A DNA stretch of 64,000 nt from Cellulomonas sp. Y8 (GCF_008033115.1 NZ_CP041203.1:1364001-1428000); one strand, 5' to 3'; shown: positions 18,591 to 28,656, numbered from the stretch's first letter. Notes: generated from the sequence alone by a model not told the origin. Numbers and translations are program-made.

Positions 18591-19718
18591 ATGACGACGC
18601 TCCGCACGGAGCCCGTGCAGCGCGGGCTCGAGACGCTGGCCCGCTCCGGGCTGGGGTGGCGCGCGTTCGCGGAGCAGGCGACCGAGCTGCTCGGCGCGGC
18701 CGTGCCGTTCGACGCCGCGTGCATCGGCCCCGTCGACCCCGACACCGGCCTGCTGACCGGGTCCGTCAAACGGAACCTCGGCGACGAGATGGATGCCGAG
18801 TTCCTCCGGCACGAGTACGTGACCGACGAGGTCAACCTGTTCCTCGCGCTCGCCCGGCGGGAGCACCCCGTGGGCATCCTCGAGGACGACACCGGAGGCG
18901 ACCCCCGCCGGAGCAGCCGGCACCGCGAGGTGTTCGTCCCGCACTGGGCGCTCGACCACGAGATGCGCGCCGCCGCGCTCGCCGACGGGACCCCGTGGGC
19001 CGCGGTCGCCCTGTACCGCAGCGGTGCCGCGGGCGGGTTCAGCCCGGCGGAGGCGGCGTTCCTCGCGCGGATGGCGCCGACGATCGCGCTCGGCGTGCGC
19101 GCGGGCCTGGTGACGGCCGTGGTGGCGGGTGCCGCCGACGAGCGCGCCGCCCCCCTCGTCGGGCCCGCGGTGCTCGTGGTCGAGGAGGACGACTCCGTGA
19201 GCCGGCTCAGCCCCGCCGCGGAGGTGCGGCTGGCGGAGCTCGGCGGGACCGGCTGGGGCGCGCTGCCCAACCCCGTCGCGGCGATCACCGCCGCGGCGCG
19301 CGCGCTGGCCGCCGGGCGGCTGGGCACCGTCCCGCGCCTGCGGGTGCGCACCCCGGCGGGCGAGTGGCTGGTCGTGCACGCCGCGCCGCTCAGCGGGCCG
19401 GACGGCCGGCCCCGGCAGGTCGTCGTGACGATCGAGGAGGCCCGGCCACCGGAGATCGTGCCGCTCGTCGTCGCCGCGCTCGGGCTGACCGGCCGCGAGC
19501 AGGAGGTCGTGGCGGGGGTGCTCCAGGGCGAGAGCACGCAGGAGATCAGCCGCGCGCTGCACCTGTCGCCGTGGACGGTGCAGGACCACCTCAAGGCGGT
19601 GTTCGAGAAGGCGGGCGTCGGCAGCCGGCGGGAGCTCGTCGCGCGGGTGTTCTTCGACCACTACGCCCAGCGGCTCAGCGACCGGATCGCACCGGGCGGG
19701 TTCTTCGCCGGGGCGTGA
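18591..19718 (+). CDS. GAF-type LuxR-family transcriptional regulator
   Basis: 375 residues. An N-terminal sensory region resembling a GAF domain (about 10-170) precedes a middle linker and a C-terminal LuxR helix-turn-helix (about 305-365): LTGREQEVVAGVLQGESTQEISRALHLSPWTVQDHLKAVFEKAGV. There is no receiver domain, so it probably senses a small ligand. The ATG at 18591 has GGGGG just upstream; an in-frame GTG at 18504 would add 29 low-complexity residues. Divergent from the FAD oxidase, which it probably controls (inference). Confidence 0.88.
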   Translation: MTTLRTEPVQRGLETLARSGLGWRAFAEQATELLGAAVPFDAACIGPVDPDTGLLTGSVKRNLGDEMDAEFLRHEYVTDEVNLFLALARREHPVGILEDDTGGDPRRSSRHREVFVPHWALDHEMRAAALADGTPWAAVALYRSGAAGGFSPAEAAFLARMAPTIALGVRAGLVTAVVAGAADERAAPLVGPAVLVVEEDDSVSRLSPAAEVRLAELGGTGWGALPNPVAAITAAARALAAGRLGTVPRLRVRTPAGEWLVVHAAPLSGPDGRPRQVVVTIEEARPPEIVPLVVAALGLTGREQEVVAGVLQGESTQEISRALHLSPWTVQDHLKAVFEKAGVGSRRELVARVFFDHYAQRLSDRIAPGGFFAGA

Positions 19719-19740
19719 GGGCGGCGTGCGCGGCGCGGCG

Positions 19741-20169
19741 TCAGACCCCGTCGCGCCGCAGCGGGACGCCGAGGATCGTCGGCTGCGGCTCGGGCAGCGT
19801 GTCGAGGCCGTCGGGCACCGGCGGCAGCCCGCCCTCGGGCTCGGGGCCGACCCACACCCGCCGCAGTCCGCCGTCCCGGACGACCCGCCCCGGCGCCACG
19901 AGGTGCGCGCGCCGGCCGGCCGCCGCCACCTGTGCCCGCAGCCCGTCGGCGTACGCGGCGGGCACGAAGCCGACGACCCGGTTCCGGCACAGCACGACGA
20001 GCGCGTCGTCCCGGCCCGCCTCGAAGGCGAGGTCCACCGGCACCGGCGCGTCGGCGGCGCGCTCGACGGCCGACAGCACGCCCGTGAGCGCGACCTGGAG
20101 CGCGCGGGCCTCGGCGGCGTGGAAGCCGGCGGGCAGGTCGGCGGCGACCGTGGGGCGGCGGAGTCTCAC
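19741..20169 (-). CDS. Conserved-looking protein of unknown function
   Basis: 142 residues from GTG at 20169. The middle part, ALVVLCRNRVVGFVPAAYAD, is faintly like the HIRAN-type motif (R-N-x-V-G-x-V-P), and the C-terminus ends in a Pro-rich stretch. No membrane segment or signal. The start has no clear ribosome site. It converges on the LuxR gene (22 bp gap) and follows the acyltransferase gene at 20220 by 50 bp, so it may be co-transcribed. I do not recognise the family with confidence. Confidence 0.65.
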   Translation of the reverse strand: MRLRRPTVAADLPAGFHAAEARALQVALTGVLSAVERAADAPVPVDLAFEAGRDDALVVLCRNRVVGFVPAAYADGLRAQVAAAGRRAHLVAPGRVVRDGGLRRVWVGPEPEGGLPPVPDGLDTLPEPQPTILGVPLRRDGV

Positions 20170-20219
20170 CAGCCCAGCGTCCCACGCGCGCTCCCGCGAT
20201 CGGGCCGGTGCGCCCGGCG

Positions 20220-21365
20220 TCAGTCCGGAACCAGCCCCAGGCGGCGCGCCGCGGGGATCGCGCGCAGCACCCCGCGCGCCGCCGGGCCGCCGGTCGCGAC
20301 GAGCACGTCGACGTGCGTGCGGGTGGCCGGGAAGAGGCGGGCGCCGGTCGCGTACCGGGCGTCGAACGCCGGGTCGAAGAACGGGGCGTCGGTGGTGGCG
20401 AGCAGGTAGGTCATGTTCGCGACCCGCCCGATCGACCCCGGGCTGTACCGCCGGTGCGCCTCGGCGTAGGCGTCGAGGAACCCGAACCAGGCCGAGCCCG
20501 ACCGCAGGGCGTACCCGGTCCAGAGCGTCGTCCCGCCGCCGGCGAGCCGGACGACCCGGAGGTCCTTGTCCCGCCGGAACGCGCCGACGACCGCACGGAA
20601 CCAGCGCTCGGCGACGGGGTCCAGCGCCAGCGCGGCGCCACCCCGCCCCGAGTCCCCCTTCCAGCCGGCCGCCTGCAGCGCGAGGAAGTCGTCGTCGGCC
20701 CGCGGGTCGTCCGTCACGTCGTGCAGCTCGAGCGGGCCGCCGGTCTCGCGGGCGAGCCCGCGGACGCCGCGGCGCATGTTCCGGCGCTCGTCGGTCGCCA
20801 TGTGCTCCCAGGCGAGCGGCGGGTCGACCAGCGGTCCCGGCCCCTCGGGCACCTCCGGCACCACCACGCCCGCGCGCGGCGCGAACGCGGCGACCGCCCG
20901 CCGGCGCTCCAGCACCGGCGTGCCGTCGGCCGCCGCGATCTCGGCGAGCGCCCGCTCGACCGCCCCGCCGAGCGGCAGGTGCTGCAGCTGGAGCAGCCCC
21001 GGGAGCCCCGCCGACCGCGCCCCGCGGAGCAGCGCGCGGAGCGACTCGACCTCGCGCCGGGCGCGGAGCAGCGGGTGGTGCCGGTCGGCGTGCCCGGTCA
21101 TGAACGCCCCGCCCGTCGTCGCCGCGCGCAGCGGGAGCCGAGGCGCGAACGGCTTGGTCGTCACCGCGAGCGCCGCCAGCCACTCGGGGCCGTCGTCGAC
21201 GACGAGCAGCCGGAGGTCCGCCGCCGCCGACCCGCGGTCGCGCGCCGGCAGCAGGAACCGCGGGTCGAGGTAGACGTTCGGCTCGGCGGCGTGGTCGGCC
21301 AGGCGGTGCCAGGCCTCCTCGTCGGCGTCCGTCACGTCGGCGAGCGCGAGCAGCCGGGTCCGCAC
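20220..21365 (-). CDS. CelD/BioF2-like acyl-CoA N-acyltransferase (GNAT fold)
   Basis: 381 residues with the double-GNAT layout of proteins annotated as BioF2-like or cellulose-biosynthesis CelD. Evidence is the conserved C-terminal block: FLALQAAGWKGDSG, FRRDKDLRVVRLAGGGTTLWTGYALRSG, then AEAHRRYSPGSIGRV. GTG at 21365 has GGGGGAGG 5-6 bases upstream. Such enzymes acylate amines on surface or secreted molecules in other bacteria; the acceptor here is unknown. The AT-richer patch at 21424-21450 probably carries its promoter. Confidence 0.82.
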   Translation of the reverse strand: MRTRLLALADVTDADEEAWHRLADHAAEPNVYLDPRFLLPARDRGSAAADLRLLVVDDGPEWLAALAVTTKPFAPRLPLRAATTGGAFMTGHADRHHPLLRARREVESLRALLRGARSAGLPGLLQLQHLPLGGAVERALAEIAAADGTPVLERRRAVAAFAPRAGVVVPEVPEGPGPLVDPPLAWEHMATDERRNMRRGVRGLARETGGPLELHDVTDDPRADDDFLALQAAGWKGDSGRGGAALALDPVAERWFRAVVGAFRRDKDLRVVRLAGGGTTLWTGYALRSGSAWFGFLDAYAEAHRRYSPGSIGRVANMTYLLATTDAPFFDPAFDARYATGARLFPATRTHVDVLVATGGPAARGVLRAIPAARRLGLVPD

Positions 21366-21706
21366 GATGTCCTCCCCCTGGCACGCCTGGTCCCGGCGTG
21401 TCCGAGCGCGAGCGTAGGAGCAGGTTTGTCCCGTTTTGTGTGGTTTTGCGGGTGATCACGATGGCGACCGCCCGGCCGGGATCGCCGTACTGGCGGCCCA
21501 CCGCCCGGGCGGGGACGCGACCGCCCTGCTCAGCGCCCGCGAGCCCGTCCCGGCGACGACCCGCTGCCGGCGCCGGGAAGGAAGCGCGTTCCCCCGAACG
21601 GCGGACACCCGGTCGGCGCAGCGAGCCCCACGCGCGGTCCGCTCTGGCGGCCCGGCGCCGCGCGCGCCACACTGGCCCCGCGACGACGACGTCGAGGGGG
21701 TGGGCC
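21366..21706. other. Intergenic region, divergent promoters only
   Basis: 341 bp between the acyltransferase and GAF regulator genes. A T/G-rich patch at about 21424-21450 (GTTTTGTGTGGTTTTG) stands out in the GC-rich background and probably belongs to the minus-strand promoter. An open frame at 21436-21726 has no ribosome site and no protein-like character. Nothing else is seen. Confidence 0.5.
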
Positions 21707-23107
21707 GTGCCGGGCGAGGAACCTGACCTGCTCCGTCCCGACGCGCGCTCCCTCGCGCGCGGCCGCGCCCTGCACGCCGCGCACGAGCGGTTCCTCAGCA
21801 CCGGGACCGCCGCGGGCGTCCGGGCCCTCGTCGCCGACTCCTGGCGGCGCAGCCTGCGCAGCGGCGTCGACCCCGAGCGCCCGGCGCCGCCCGTCGCGCT
21901 GACCGACGCCGACCTGCGCGCCTACCGGTCCGAGCACCCGCTGCGGCACGCGCTGCCGGTGGTGCGCGGGCTGCTCCTCGACGCCGCTCTGACCGAGGGG
22001 TTCCTGGTCGCGCTCACCGACGCCGAGGGCGCGCTGCTCTGGGTCGCCGGTGACGCCCGCGTGCGCCGGGCCGTCGAGGGCGTCGGGTTCGTCGAGGGCG
22101 CGGCGTGGGACGAGGCGCACGCCGGGACGAACGCCCCCGGCACCGCGCTGGCCACCGGGCACGACGTCCAGGTGCTCGGTGCGGAGCACTTCACGCGGTC
22201 CGTCCAGCCGTGGAGCTGCACCGCCGCGGTGCTGCGGGACCCCGCCGGGCGGGCGCTGGGGGCGCTCGACGTCACCGGGCGGGACGCGGCGGCGTCGGCG
22301 CTGATGCTGTCGCTGGTGCGGGCCACCGCCGCGGCGGTGGAGGCGGACCTGCGGGCCCGGGTCCTCGCGCGCGGGCCGGGACCGGCGGGCGGGGGCGGGT
22401 GGCCCGCGGCGGCGACGGGCGCGGGGTGGCCGGTCGCGCCCGGGCCGTCGGGGGACGTCCCGGCCCTCACCGGCCCGGACGGGCGCGCAGCGTCCCCCGC
22501 CGCCCGGCTCGAGGTGCTCCGCCCCGGGTCCGGCGTCCTGCACACCCCCGGCGCCCCCGCCCGCGCGCTGTCCCTCCGGCACGCCGAGCTGCTGCTCCTG
22601 CTCGCCGAGCACCCGCGCGGCCTGCACGCCGACGAGCTCGCCGTGCTGCTGCACCCCGGCAGCATGTCGGACGTCGCGGTGCGCGCAGAGGTGTCGCGGC
22701 TGCGCCGCGTCGCCGGTTCCCTGGTCGGCCGGTCCCGGCCGTACCGGCTCGCGACGGCGCTCGGCACCGACGTCGCCGGGGTCCGCGAGGCGCTGGCCGC
22801 GGGCGACGTGCGCGCGGCGCTCGACCGGTACGCCGGCCCCGTGCTGCCGCGGTCGCGGGCGCCCGGCGTCGAGCAGGCGCGGGACGCCCTCGCGTCCGAC
22901 GTGCGGGCTGCGGTGCTGCACGCCAGCGACCCGGTCGCCCTGGAGCGCTGGCTCGACCGCGAGGAGGGCGCCGAGGACTGGCAGGCGTGGGAGCGGCTCG
23001 TCGCGGTGACCGCGCCGGGGTCCGCCGCGCACGTCCGGGCGGCGGGGCGGCTCGATCTGCTCGTGCGCCGGCTCGGCACCGGGCCTGCCCGGCACCCCTG
23101 GCGCTGA
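21707..23107 (+). CDS. GAF-domain transcriptional regulator with C-terminal winged helix
   Basis: 466 residues. The N-terminal part resembles AcoR-type activators (VADSWRRSLRSGVDP, then a GAF domain at about 80-220 with GTNAPGTALATGHDVQVLG and HFTRSVQPWSC). There is no sigma-54 AAA domain; after a Gly/Pro-rich linker (about 225-285) comes a winged-helix-like region (LLLLAEHPRGLHADELAVLL, VRAEVSRLRRVAG) and a helical C-terminus. GTG at 21707 follows GAGGGGG. Proteins of this build sit beside aldehyde dehydrogenase plus DUF779 genes in actinobacteria, as here, and probably activate them in response to an aldehyde or alcohol. Confidence 0.82.
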   Translation: MPGEEPDLLRPDARSLARGRALHAAHERFLSTGTAAGVRALVADSWRRSLRSGVDPERPAPPVALTDADLRAYRSEHPLRHALPVVRGLLLDAALTEGFLVALTDAEGALLWVAGDARVRRAVEGVGFVEGAAWDEAHAGTNAPGTALATGHDVQVLGAEHFTRSVQPWSCTAAVLRDPAGRALGALDVTGRDAAASALMLSLVRATAAAVEADLRARVLARGPGPAGGGGWPAAATGAGWPVAPGPSGDVPALTGPDGRAASPAARLEVLRPGSGVLHTPGAPARALSLRHAELLLLLAEHPRGLHADELAVLLHPGSMSDVAVRAEVSRLRRVAGSLVGRSRPYRLATALGTDVAGVREALAAGDVRAALDRYAGPVLPRSRAPGVEQARDALASDVRAAVLHASDPVALERWLDREEGAEDWQAWERLVAVTAPGSAAHVRAAGRLDLLVRRLGTGPARHPWR

Positions 23108-23230
23108 TGAGCGGGGCCGGTGCACCTGCGGGGCGGCGGCGGCACCGGCGGTGCAGCGGCAGCGCCGCGGCGCGACTGGACGCCCGCGCGGTTCCATGTG
23201 TAACTTTCTTGTGACACGTGGAGGCCGGTC

Positions 23231-23536
23231 ATGACGGTGGACGAGCTGGTGCAGGCGCTGGGCGCCCTCGCGAGCCCGCAGCGCCTGCGGGTGCTCGGGG
23301 AGCTCGGGCAGGAGAGCGTGCACGTCAGCGAGCTCGCCCGCCGGGTGGGCATGTCGCGCCCGCTGCTCTACGGCCACCTCACCAAGCTGGAGCAGGCCGG
23401 CCTGGTCACCAGCCACCACAGCGTCTCGCCGGACGGCAAGGCGCTCCGGCACTACGAGGTCGTCCCGTTCGACCTGCGCGTCACCCCCGCGATCGTCGCC
23501 GCGGCGATCGCCGAGACCCCCGAGGAAGGGCCCTGA
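23231..23536 (+). CDS. ArsR-like winged-helix regulator
   Basis: 101 residues forming one winged helix: ALGALASPQRLRVLGELGQ, then recognition region VHVSELARRVGMSRPLLYGHLTKLEQAGLV. No Cys or His cluster for metal sensing, so it probably responds to another cue or to its partner. ATG at 23231 has GGAGG 6 bases upstream. A CATGTGT/ACACGTG inverted repeat at about 23196-23221 lies over the promoter. It is followed after 2 bp by a small membrane protein gene, a frequent pairing. Confidence 0.85.
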   Translation: MTVDELVQALGALASPQRLRVLGELGQESVHVSELARRVGMSRPLLYGHLTKLEQAGLVTSHHSVSPDGKALRHYEVVPFDLRVTPAIVAAAIAETPEEGP

Positions 23537-23538
23537 GC

Positions 23539-23748
23539 ATGGAGAGCATCCCCTGGTTCGCGTGGATCGTGCTGGGCGCGATCGTGTTCGGCAGCCTCGC
23601 CTCGGTCGTCGACGGCGTGCTCAAGAACCGCCGCAAGATCGCCCAGATCAACGCCGGTCCCTCGCGGCACGAGGTCCTGGTCCGCCTCGAGGCGATCGAG
23701 CACCGGCTGGAGCGCATCGAGCGGGCGCTGACGGAGGTCCCGAACTGA
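23539..23748 (+). CDS. Small single-pass membrane protein with coiled coil
   Basis: 69 residues: a membrane helix at about 5-27 (WFAWIVLGAIVFGSLASVV), a basic stop-transfer stretch (KNRRK), and a charged coiled-coil-like tail (EVLVRLEAIEHRLERIERAL). ATG at 23539 follows AGGAAGGG. It is 2 bp after the regulator stop, so the two are co-translated; it may sequester or signal to that regulator at the membrane. That role is inference. Confidence 0.8.
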   Translation: MESIPWFAWIVLGAIVFGSLASVVDGVLKNRRKIAQINAGPSRHEVLVRLEAIEHRLERIERALTEVPN

Positions 23749-23891
23749 CCTCGGGGCGCCGCCCGGCCTGCGGTGCAACGCACCTGCAACCGTCGCGGCC
23801 CTAGCGTCCGGGGCACGCGCCGCAACGAGGCGGCGCGCCCGGCCGCCGCCGTACCCCGCCGACGGCCGGTCAGCCTGCACGGAGGGCGCAC

Positions 23892-25415
<1,524 letters not shown>

Positions 25416-25422
25416 CCGGCAC

Positions 25423-25456
25423 CCCGCGGGGCCCCGCACGCCCGGGGCCCCGCGGG
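25423..25456 (+). terminator. Intercistronic hairpin between aldehyde dehydrogenase and DUF779
   Basis: Perfect 13-bp stem (25423-25435 with 25444-25456), 8-base loop. It ends 12 bases before the DUF779 start, so it probably lowers the downstream level or stabilises the upstream message. Confidence 0.6.
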
Positions 25457-25468
25457 CAGGGAGGCACG

Positions 25469-25864
25469 ATGAGCAGGGTCGACCACACCCCGTCCGCCGC
25501 CGACATGCTGCGCCGGCTGCGGGACCAGCACGGGGAGCTGATGTTCCACCAGTCCGGGGGCTGCTGCGACGGGTCGTCGCCGATGTGCTACCCGGCGGGC
25601 GAGTTCCTCACGGGCGACGCCGACGTCCACCTGGGCGACCTCGAGGTCGACGACGACTTCACGGTGCCGGTCTGGATGAGCCGCAGCCAGTTCGCGTACT
25701 GGCGGCACACGCACCTGACGATCGACGTGGTGCCCGGGCGGGGTGCGGGGTTCTCGCTGGAGGCCCCGGAGGGCGTCCGCTTCCTGATCCGCAGCCGGCT
25801 CCTGACGGACGAGGAGTGGGCCGCCGACGGCGCGGAGGCGGCGCTCCGGGTCGGGCCGGCGTAG
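25469..25864 (+). CDS. DUF779 protein
   Basis: 131-residue DUF779 protein. Conserved motifs are LMFHQSGGCCDGSSPMCYP (a Cys-rich, possibly metal-binding loop) and WRHTHLTIDVVPGRG. ATG at 25469 follows GGGAGG by 4 bases. DUF779 genes accompany aldehyde dehydrogenases of the AcoD/ExaC group in many bacteria, and this is the same arrangement. The molecular role is not established; a support function for the dehydrogenase is the usual guess. Confidence 0.92.
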   Translation: MSRVDHTPSAADMLRRLRDQHGELMFHQSGGCCDGSSPMCYPAGEFLTGDADVHLGDLEVDDDFTVPVWMSRSQFAYWRHTHLTIDVVPGRGAGFSLEAPEGVRFLIRSRLLTDEEWAADGAEAALRVGPA

Positions 25865-25873
25865 CCGCGGGCG

Positions 25874-25942
25874 CGAGGTCGGCGGTTCCGCACGACACGC
25901 CGCGGCGACACACCGGGCACCGGCGCGGAACCGCCGACCTCG
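25874..25942. repeat. Palindromic repeat, family 1 (locus 2)
   Basis: Perfect 18-bp inverted repeat: CGAGGTCGGCGGTTCCGC at 25874-25891 and its complement at 25925-25942, with a 33-bp centre. It begins 10 bases after the DUF779 stop. Core sequence matches the cluster at 16139-16211 (GAGATCGGTGGTTCC) with two transitions. Confidence 0.7.
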
Positions 25943-26055
25943 GCGACGGCGGGGTGATGCGTCAGCGAAACGGCTGACCGCGGGCTGTGCGTCCCCTTAG
26001 GGTCGAGGCAGCCCACCCGACCGACCGGCCCTCGCGGCCGCGCCCGAGGAGTCCC

Positions 26056-27657
26056 ATGGAGCTCGCAGGAACTGCCCTGATCGTCGTGCTGGCGGTCGTC
26101 GCCCTGATCGCGGTCGCGATCGTGGGCGCGATCTACGCCAAGGTCCGGTTCAAGATCGCCACGCCCGACGAGGCGCTGATCATCACCGGCCGCAAGAGCG
26201 GCAAGCCGGTGATCAACCCGGAGACGGGCGACGAGACCACCGACCTGTCCGGCCAGCGCGTCGTGATCGGCGGCGGCACGTTCGTGAAGCCGATCTTCGA
26301 GCAGGTCGTCCGGCTCTCGCTGGCGTCGCAGAGCTTCCCGGTCGCGGCCGAGGACGCCACCACCAAGTCCGGCGTCGGCGTGACGCTGCGGTCGATCGCG
26401 GTCGTCAAGGTCGGCGGCACCGAGCGCATGGTGCGCGCAGCCGCGCAGCGGTTCGCGGGCCGCAGCCAGGAGCAGGTCATCGAGCAGCAGACCTCCGAGG
26501 TCCTCGTCGGCGTGCTCCGCACGATCGCGGGCACGCTGACCGTCGAGTCGATCCTCTACGAGCGCCAGGAGTTCTCGAAGGAGGTCAAGGACATCGCGGT
26601 GCCGATGCTGGCCGAGCGCGGCCTGATCCTGGAGAACTTCGAGATCCAGACCGTCGAGGACACCGGCGAGTACATCCGCAACCTCGGTCGTCCGCGCGCC
26701 GCCGCCGTCGCCCGCGACGCCGAGATCGCCGAGGCGCAGGCCCGGCAGGAGAGCACCGAGCGGTCGAACGAGGCCGCCGTGCAGATCGCCGAGTCGAACA
26801 AGGCTCTCGCGCTGCGCAACGCGACCATCGCGCAGGAGACCGCGACCGCCCAGGCCGACGCCGCCGCCGCGCAGGAGCGTGCGCAGGCCGAGGCGCAGCA
26901 GGAGGTCCTGGTCCAGCAGGAGCAGGTGGCTCTGCGCCGCGCGGCCCTGCGCGAGCAGGAGCTGCAGACCGAGGTCCGCAAGCCCGCCGAGGCCCGCAAG
27001 TACGAGGCGGCCCAGGAGGCAGACGCCCGCAAGTACGCCGCGGAGCAGGAGGCCGAGGCGTTCAAGACCTCGGCGATCCGCAAGGCCGAGGCCGAGGCGC
27101 AGCGCACGACCGCGCAGGCCGACGCCGAGGCGTCCGCCGCCCGCGCCCGAGCCGAGGCCGCGCTGATCGAGCAGCAGCGCCGCGCCGAGGGTGCGCTGGC
27201 GATCGCCCGGGCCGAGGCCGACGGCATCCAGGCGCGCGGTGAGGCCGAGGCCGCCGCCGAGCGCGCCCAGGGCGAGGCCCGCGCCGCCGCGATCAAGGCG
27301 GAGTCCGACGCCTACCAGGCGTTCCCGGAGTCCGCGCGGCTGCAGATGGTGCTCGACGCGCTGCCGAAGGTGGCCCAGCCGTACGCCGACGCGCTCGGGA
27401 AGATCGACGACATCACGATCATCGACAAGGACGGCGCCTCGCGGCTGCCCGGCCAGGTGTCGACGGGCGTGCAGGAGCTGGCGACGATGCTCAAGGCGCA
27501 GACGGGCATCGACCTGCTCGACCTGGTCCGCGGGCTCGGCGGCGGCTCGCACCCGGCGGCGGGGCACGCCGTCCCGGCCCAGAGCCACGCGGCCGTCGCC
27601 CCGGTGCACGCGCCGGCCGACCGGCCCGCGGCCGGTGCCGACGGCGCGGCGGACTGA
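26056..27657 (+). CDS. SPFH-domain (flotillin-like) membrane protein
   Basis: 533 residues. An N-terminal membrane helix (LIVVLAVVALIAVAIVGAIY), an SPFH/band 7 domain (about 35-215), a long Ala/Glu/Gln-rich coiled coil (about 220-420), then a short folded C-terminal part and a low-complexity tail. Flotillin-like proteins oligomerise at the membrane inner face and organise lipid domains and protein complexes. ATG at 26056 follows GAGGAG by 4 bases. The small DivIVA-repeat gene follows after 13 bp and shares a terminator, so the two are probably one operon. Confidence 0.93.
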   Translation: MELAGTALIVVLAVVALIAVAIVGAIYAKVRFKIATPDEALIITGRKSGKPVINPETGDETTDLSGQRVVIGGGTFVKPIFEQVVRLSLASQSFPVAAEDATTKSGVGVTLRSIAVVKVGGTERMVRAAAQRFAGRSQEQVIEQQTSEVLVGVLRTIAGTLTVESILYERQEFSKEVKDIAVPMLAERGLILENFEIQTVEDTGEYIRNLGRPRAAAVARDAEIAEAQARQESTERSNEAAVQIAESNKALALRNATIAQETATAQADAAAAQERAQAEAQQEVLVQQEQVALRRAALREQELQTEVRKPAEARKYEAAQEADARKYAAEQEAEAFKTSAIRKAEAEAQRTTAQADAEASAARARAEAALIEQQRRAEGALAIARAEADGIQARGEAEAAAERAQGEARAAAIKAESDAYQAFPESARLQMVLDALPKVAQPYADALGKIDDITIIDKDGASRLPGQVSTGVQELATMLKAQTGIDLLDLVRGLGGGSHPAAGHAVPAQSHAAVAPVHAPADRPAAGADGAAD

Positions 27658-27670
27658 CCGGGGCACGGGG

Positions 27671-28033
27671 ATGTCCTGGCTGACGAAGCTGCTCCGCGGC
27701 CCCGACGCGCCGATGCTCTCGGCGACGTCGGGGACCGCGGCCGACGGCCGGGGTGGAGCCCCGGGCCGGGGGGCTGAGCTCACCGGTGCGCAGCTGCGCG
27801 CCCGGCTCGCGGCGACCCCGGTGACGAAGTTCCGCGAGGGCTACGACCAGGGCGAGGTCGAGGAGTTCGCCGAGCGCGCGGCGGCCGCGCTGGACGGGGT
27901 CGACGGGTCGCTCGCGCCGGAGGACGTGCTGAACCAGCGGTTCCAGGCGACGAAGTTCCGCGAGGGCTACGACCAGGACGCGATCGACGACCTGCTCGAC
28001 GAGGTCGTCGTCGCGCTCCGCGCCCGCGCCTGA
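27671..28033 (+). CDS. Short protein with two DivIVA-like motifs
   Basis: 120 residues from ATG at 27671. The segment TPVTKFREGYDQGEVEEF and a second copy ATKFREGYDQDAIDDLLD match the membrane-binding N-terminal motif of DivIVA-domain proteins (F-x-x-G-Y-x-x-x-x-V-D), here repeated 43 residues apart with no long coiled coil after it. It sits directly behind the flotillin-like gene, which fits a role in membrane or polar organisation. Partner and function are inferred only. Confidence 0.8.
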   Translation: MSWLTKLLRGPDAPMLSATSGTAADGRGGAPGRGAELTGAQLRARLAATPVTKFREGYDQGEVEEFAERAAAALDGVDGSLAPEDVLNQRFQATKFREGYDQDAIDDLLDEVVVALRARA

Positions 28034-28052
28034 CCACTACCGCACGGCACCG

Positions 28053-28086
28053 ACCGCCCGCCCCCGGCACCCCGGGGGCGGGCGGT
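28053..28086 (+). terminator. Terminator of the SPFH/DivIVA-like operon
   Basis: Perfect 15-bp stem (28053-28067 with 28072-28086) and 4-base loop cacc, 19 bases after the stop. Confidence 0.8.
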
Positions 28087-28115
28087 TCGTCGTCGGTGGC
28101 CGGGGAACGGGGTTC

Positions 28116-28168
28116 AGTGGAAGGTTCTGCCCGACACGCCCGGGGCGTGTCCGGCAGAACGCTCCACT
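28116..28168. repeat. Palindromic repeat, family 2 (copy 1)
   Basis: 25-bp arms (AGTGGAAGGTTCTGCC... and its complement) around a 3-base centre, two mismatches between arms. Near-identical to copy 2 at 28583-28635; the pair brackets the small membrane-protein gene at 28195-28473. Confidence 0.8.
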
Positions 28169-28194
28169 CGACGCGGGTCGACGGATCCCGGAGC

Positions 28195-28473
28195 TCAGCC
28201 GCGGCCGGGCCGAGGGGTCCGCGCCGCGGCCCGGCCGGCCGCGCGGCGGTCCAGCGCCGCGCCCGCGAGGTAGGCCGCCGGCCCGAGCACCGGGACCACG
28301 AGGATCAGCGCGAGGTGCACCAGGGCGTTCGACGCCGACTCCCGGCGGCGTGCCCACACCAGCAGCGCGCCCACCGTCAGCGCGACGAGCAGGACGACGG
28401 CCGCGGTCCACAGCACGTCGTACGGGGCGGGGATCATCAGCCGCCAGCCGTCGAGGTCGCCACCCGCGCCCAT
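28195..28473 (-). CDS. Small two-helix membrane protein (PLDc_N-like)
   Basis: 92 residues with two membrane helices (about 20-40 and 54-76). The second, VHLALILVVPVLGPAAYLAG, resembles the phospholipase D nuclease N-terminal (PLDc_N) family, common as stand-alone small proteins in actinobacteria. ATG at 28473 has GGAGGGGG about 5 bases upstream; a GTG at 28488 is less likely. It is flanked on both sides by copies of the family 2 palindrome. Function unknown. Confidence 0.75.
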   Translation of the reverse strand: MGAGGDLDGWRLMIPAPYDVLWTAAVVLLVALTVGALLVWARRRESASNALVHLALILVVPVLGPAAYLAGAALDRRAAGRAAARTPRPGRG

Positions 28474-28582
28474 CCCGTCCCCCTCCACCGCAGCGGAGCG
28501 GACGACCCGCCCCGCTCCGGGACGCTACCGGGGCTCGCACGGCGGCGAGGCCGGTTCAGCGACCGGCCGTCGAACGGGGTCG

Positions 28583-28635
28583 AGTGGAAGGTTCTGCCGG
28601 ACACGCCCGGGGCGTGTCCGGCAGAACCTTCCACT
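28583..28635. repeat. Palindromic repeat, family 2 (copy 2)
   Basis: Perfect 25-bp inverted repeat (28583-28607 with 28611-28635), 3-base centre. Same sequence as copy 1 apart from two positions in each direction; it lies between the small membrane protein gene and the divergent hydrolase promoter. Confidence 0.85.
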
Positions 28636-28656
28636 GGGGGGCCGACGGACAGAATA

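Noticed and set aside
21436..21726. 96-codon frame before the GAF regulator
   Set aside because: No ribosome site, low-complexity Arg/Ala content, and it runs into the regulator start in another frame.
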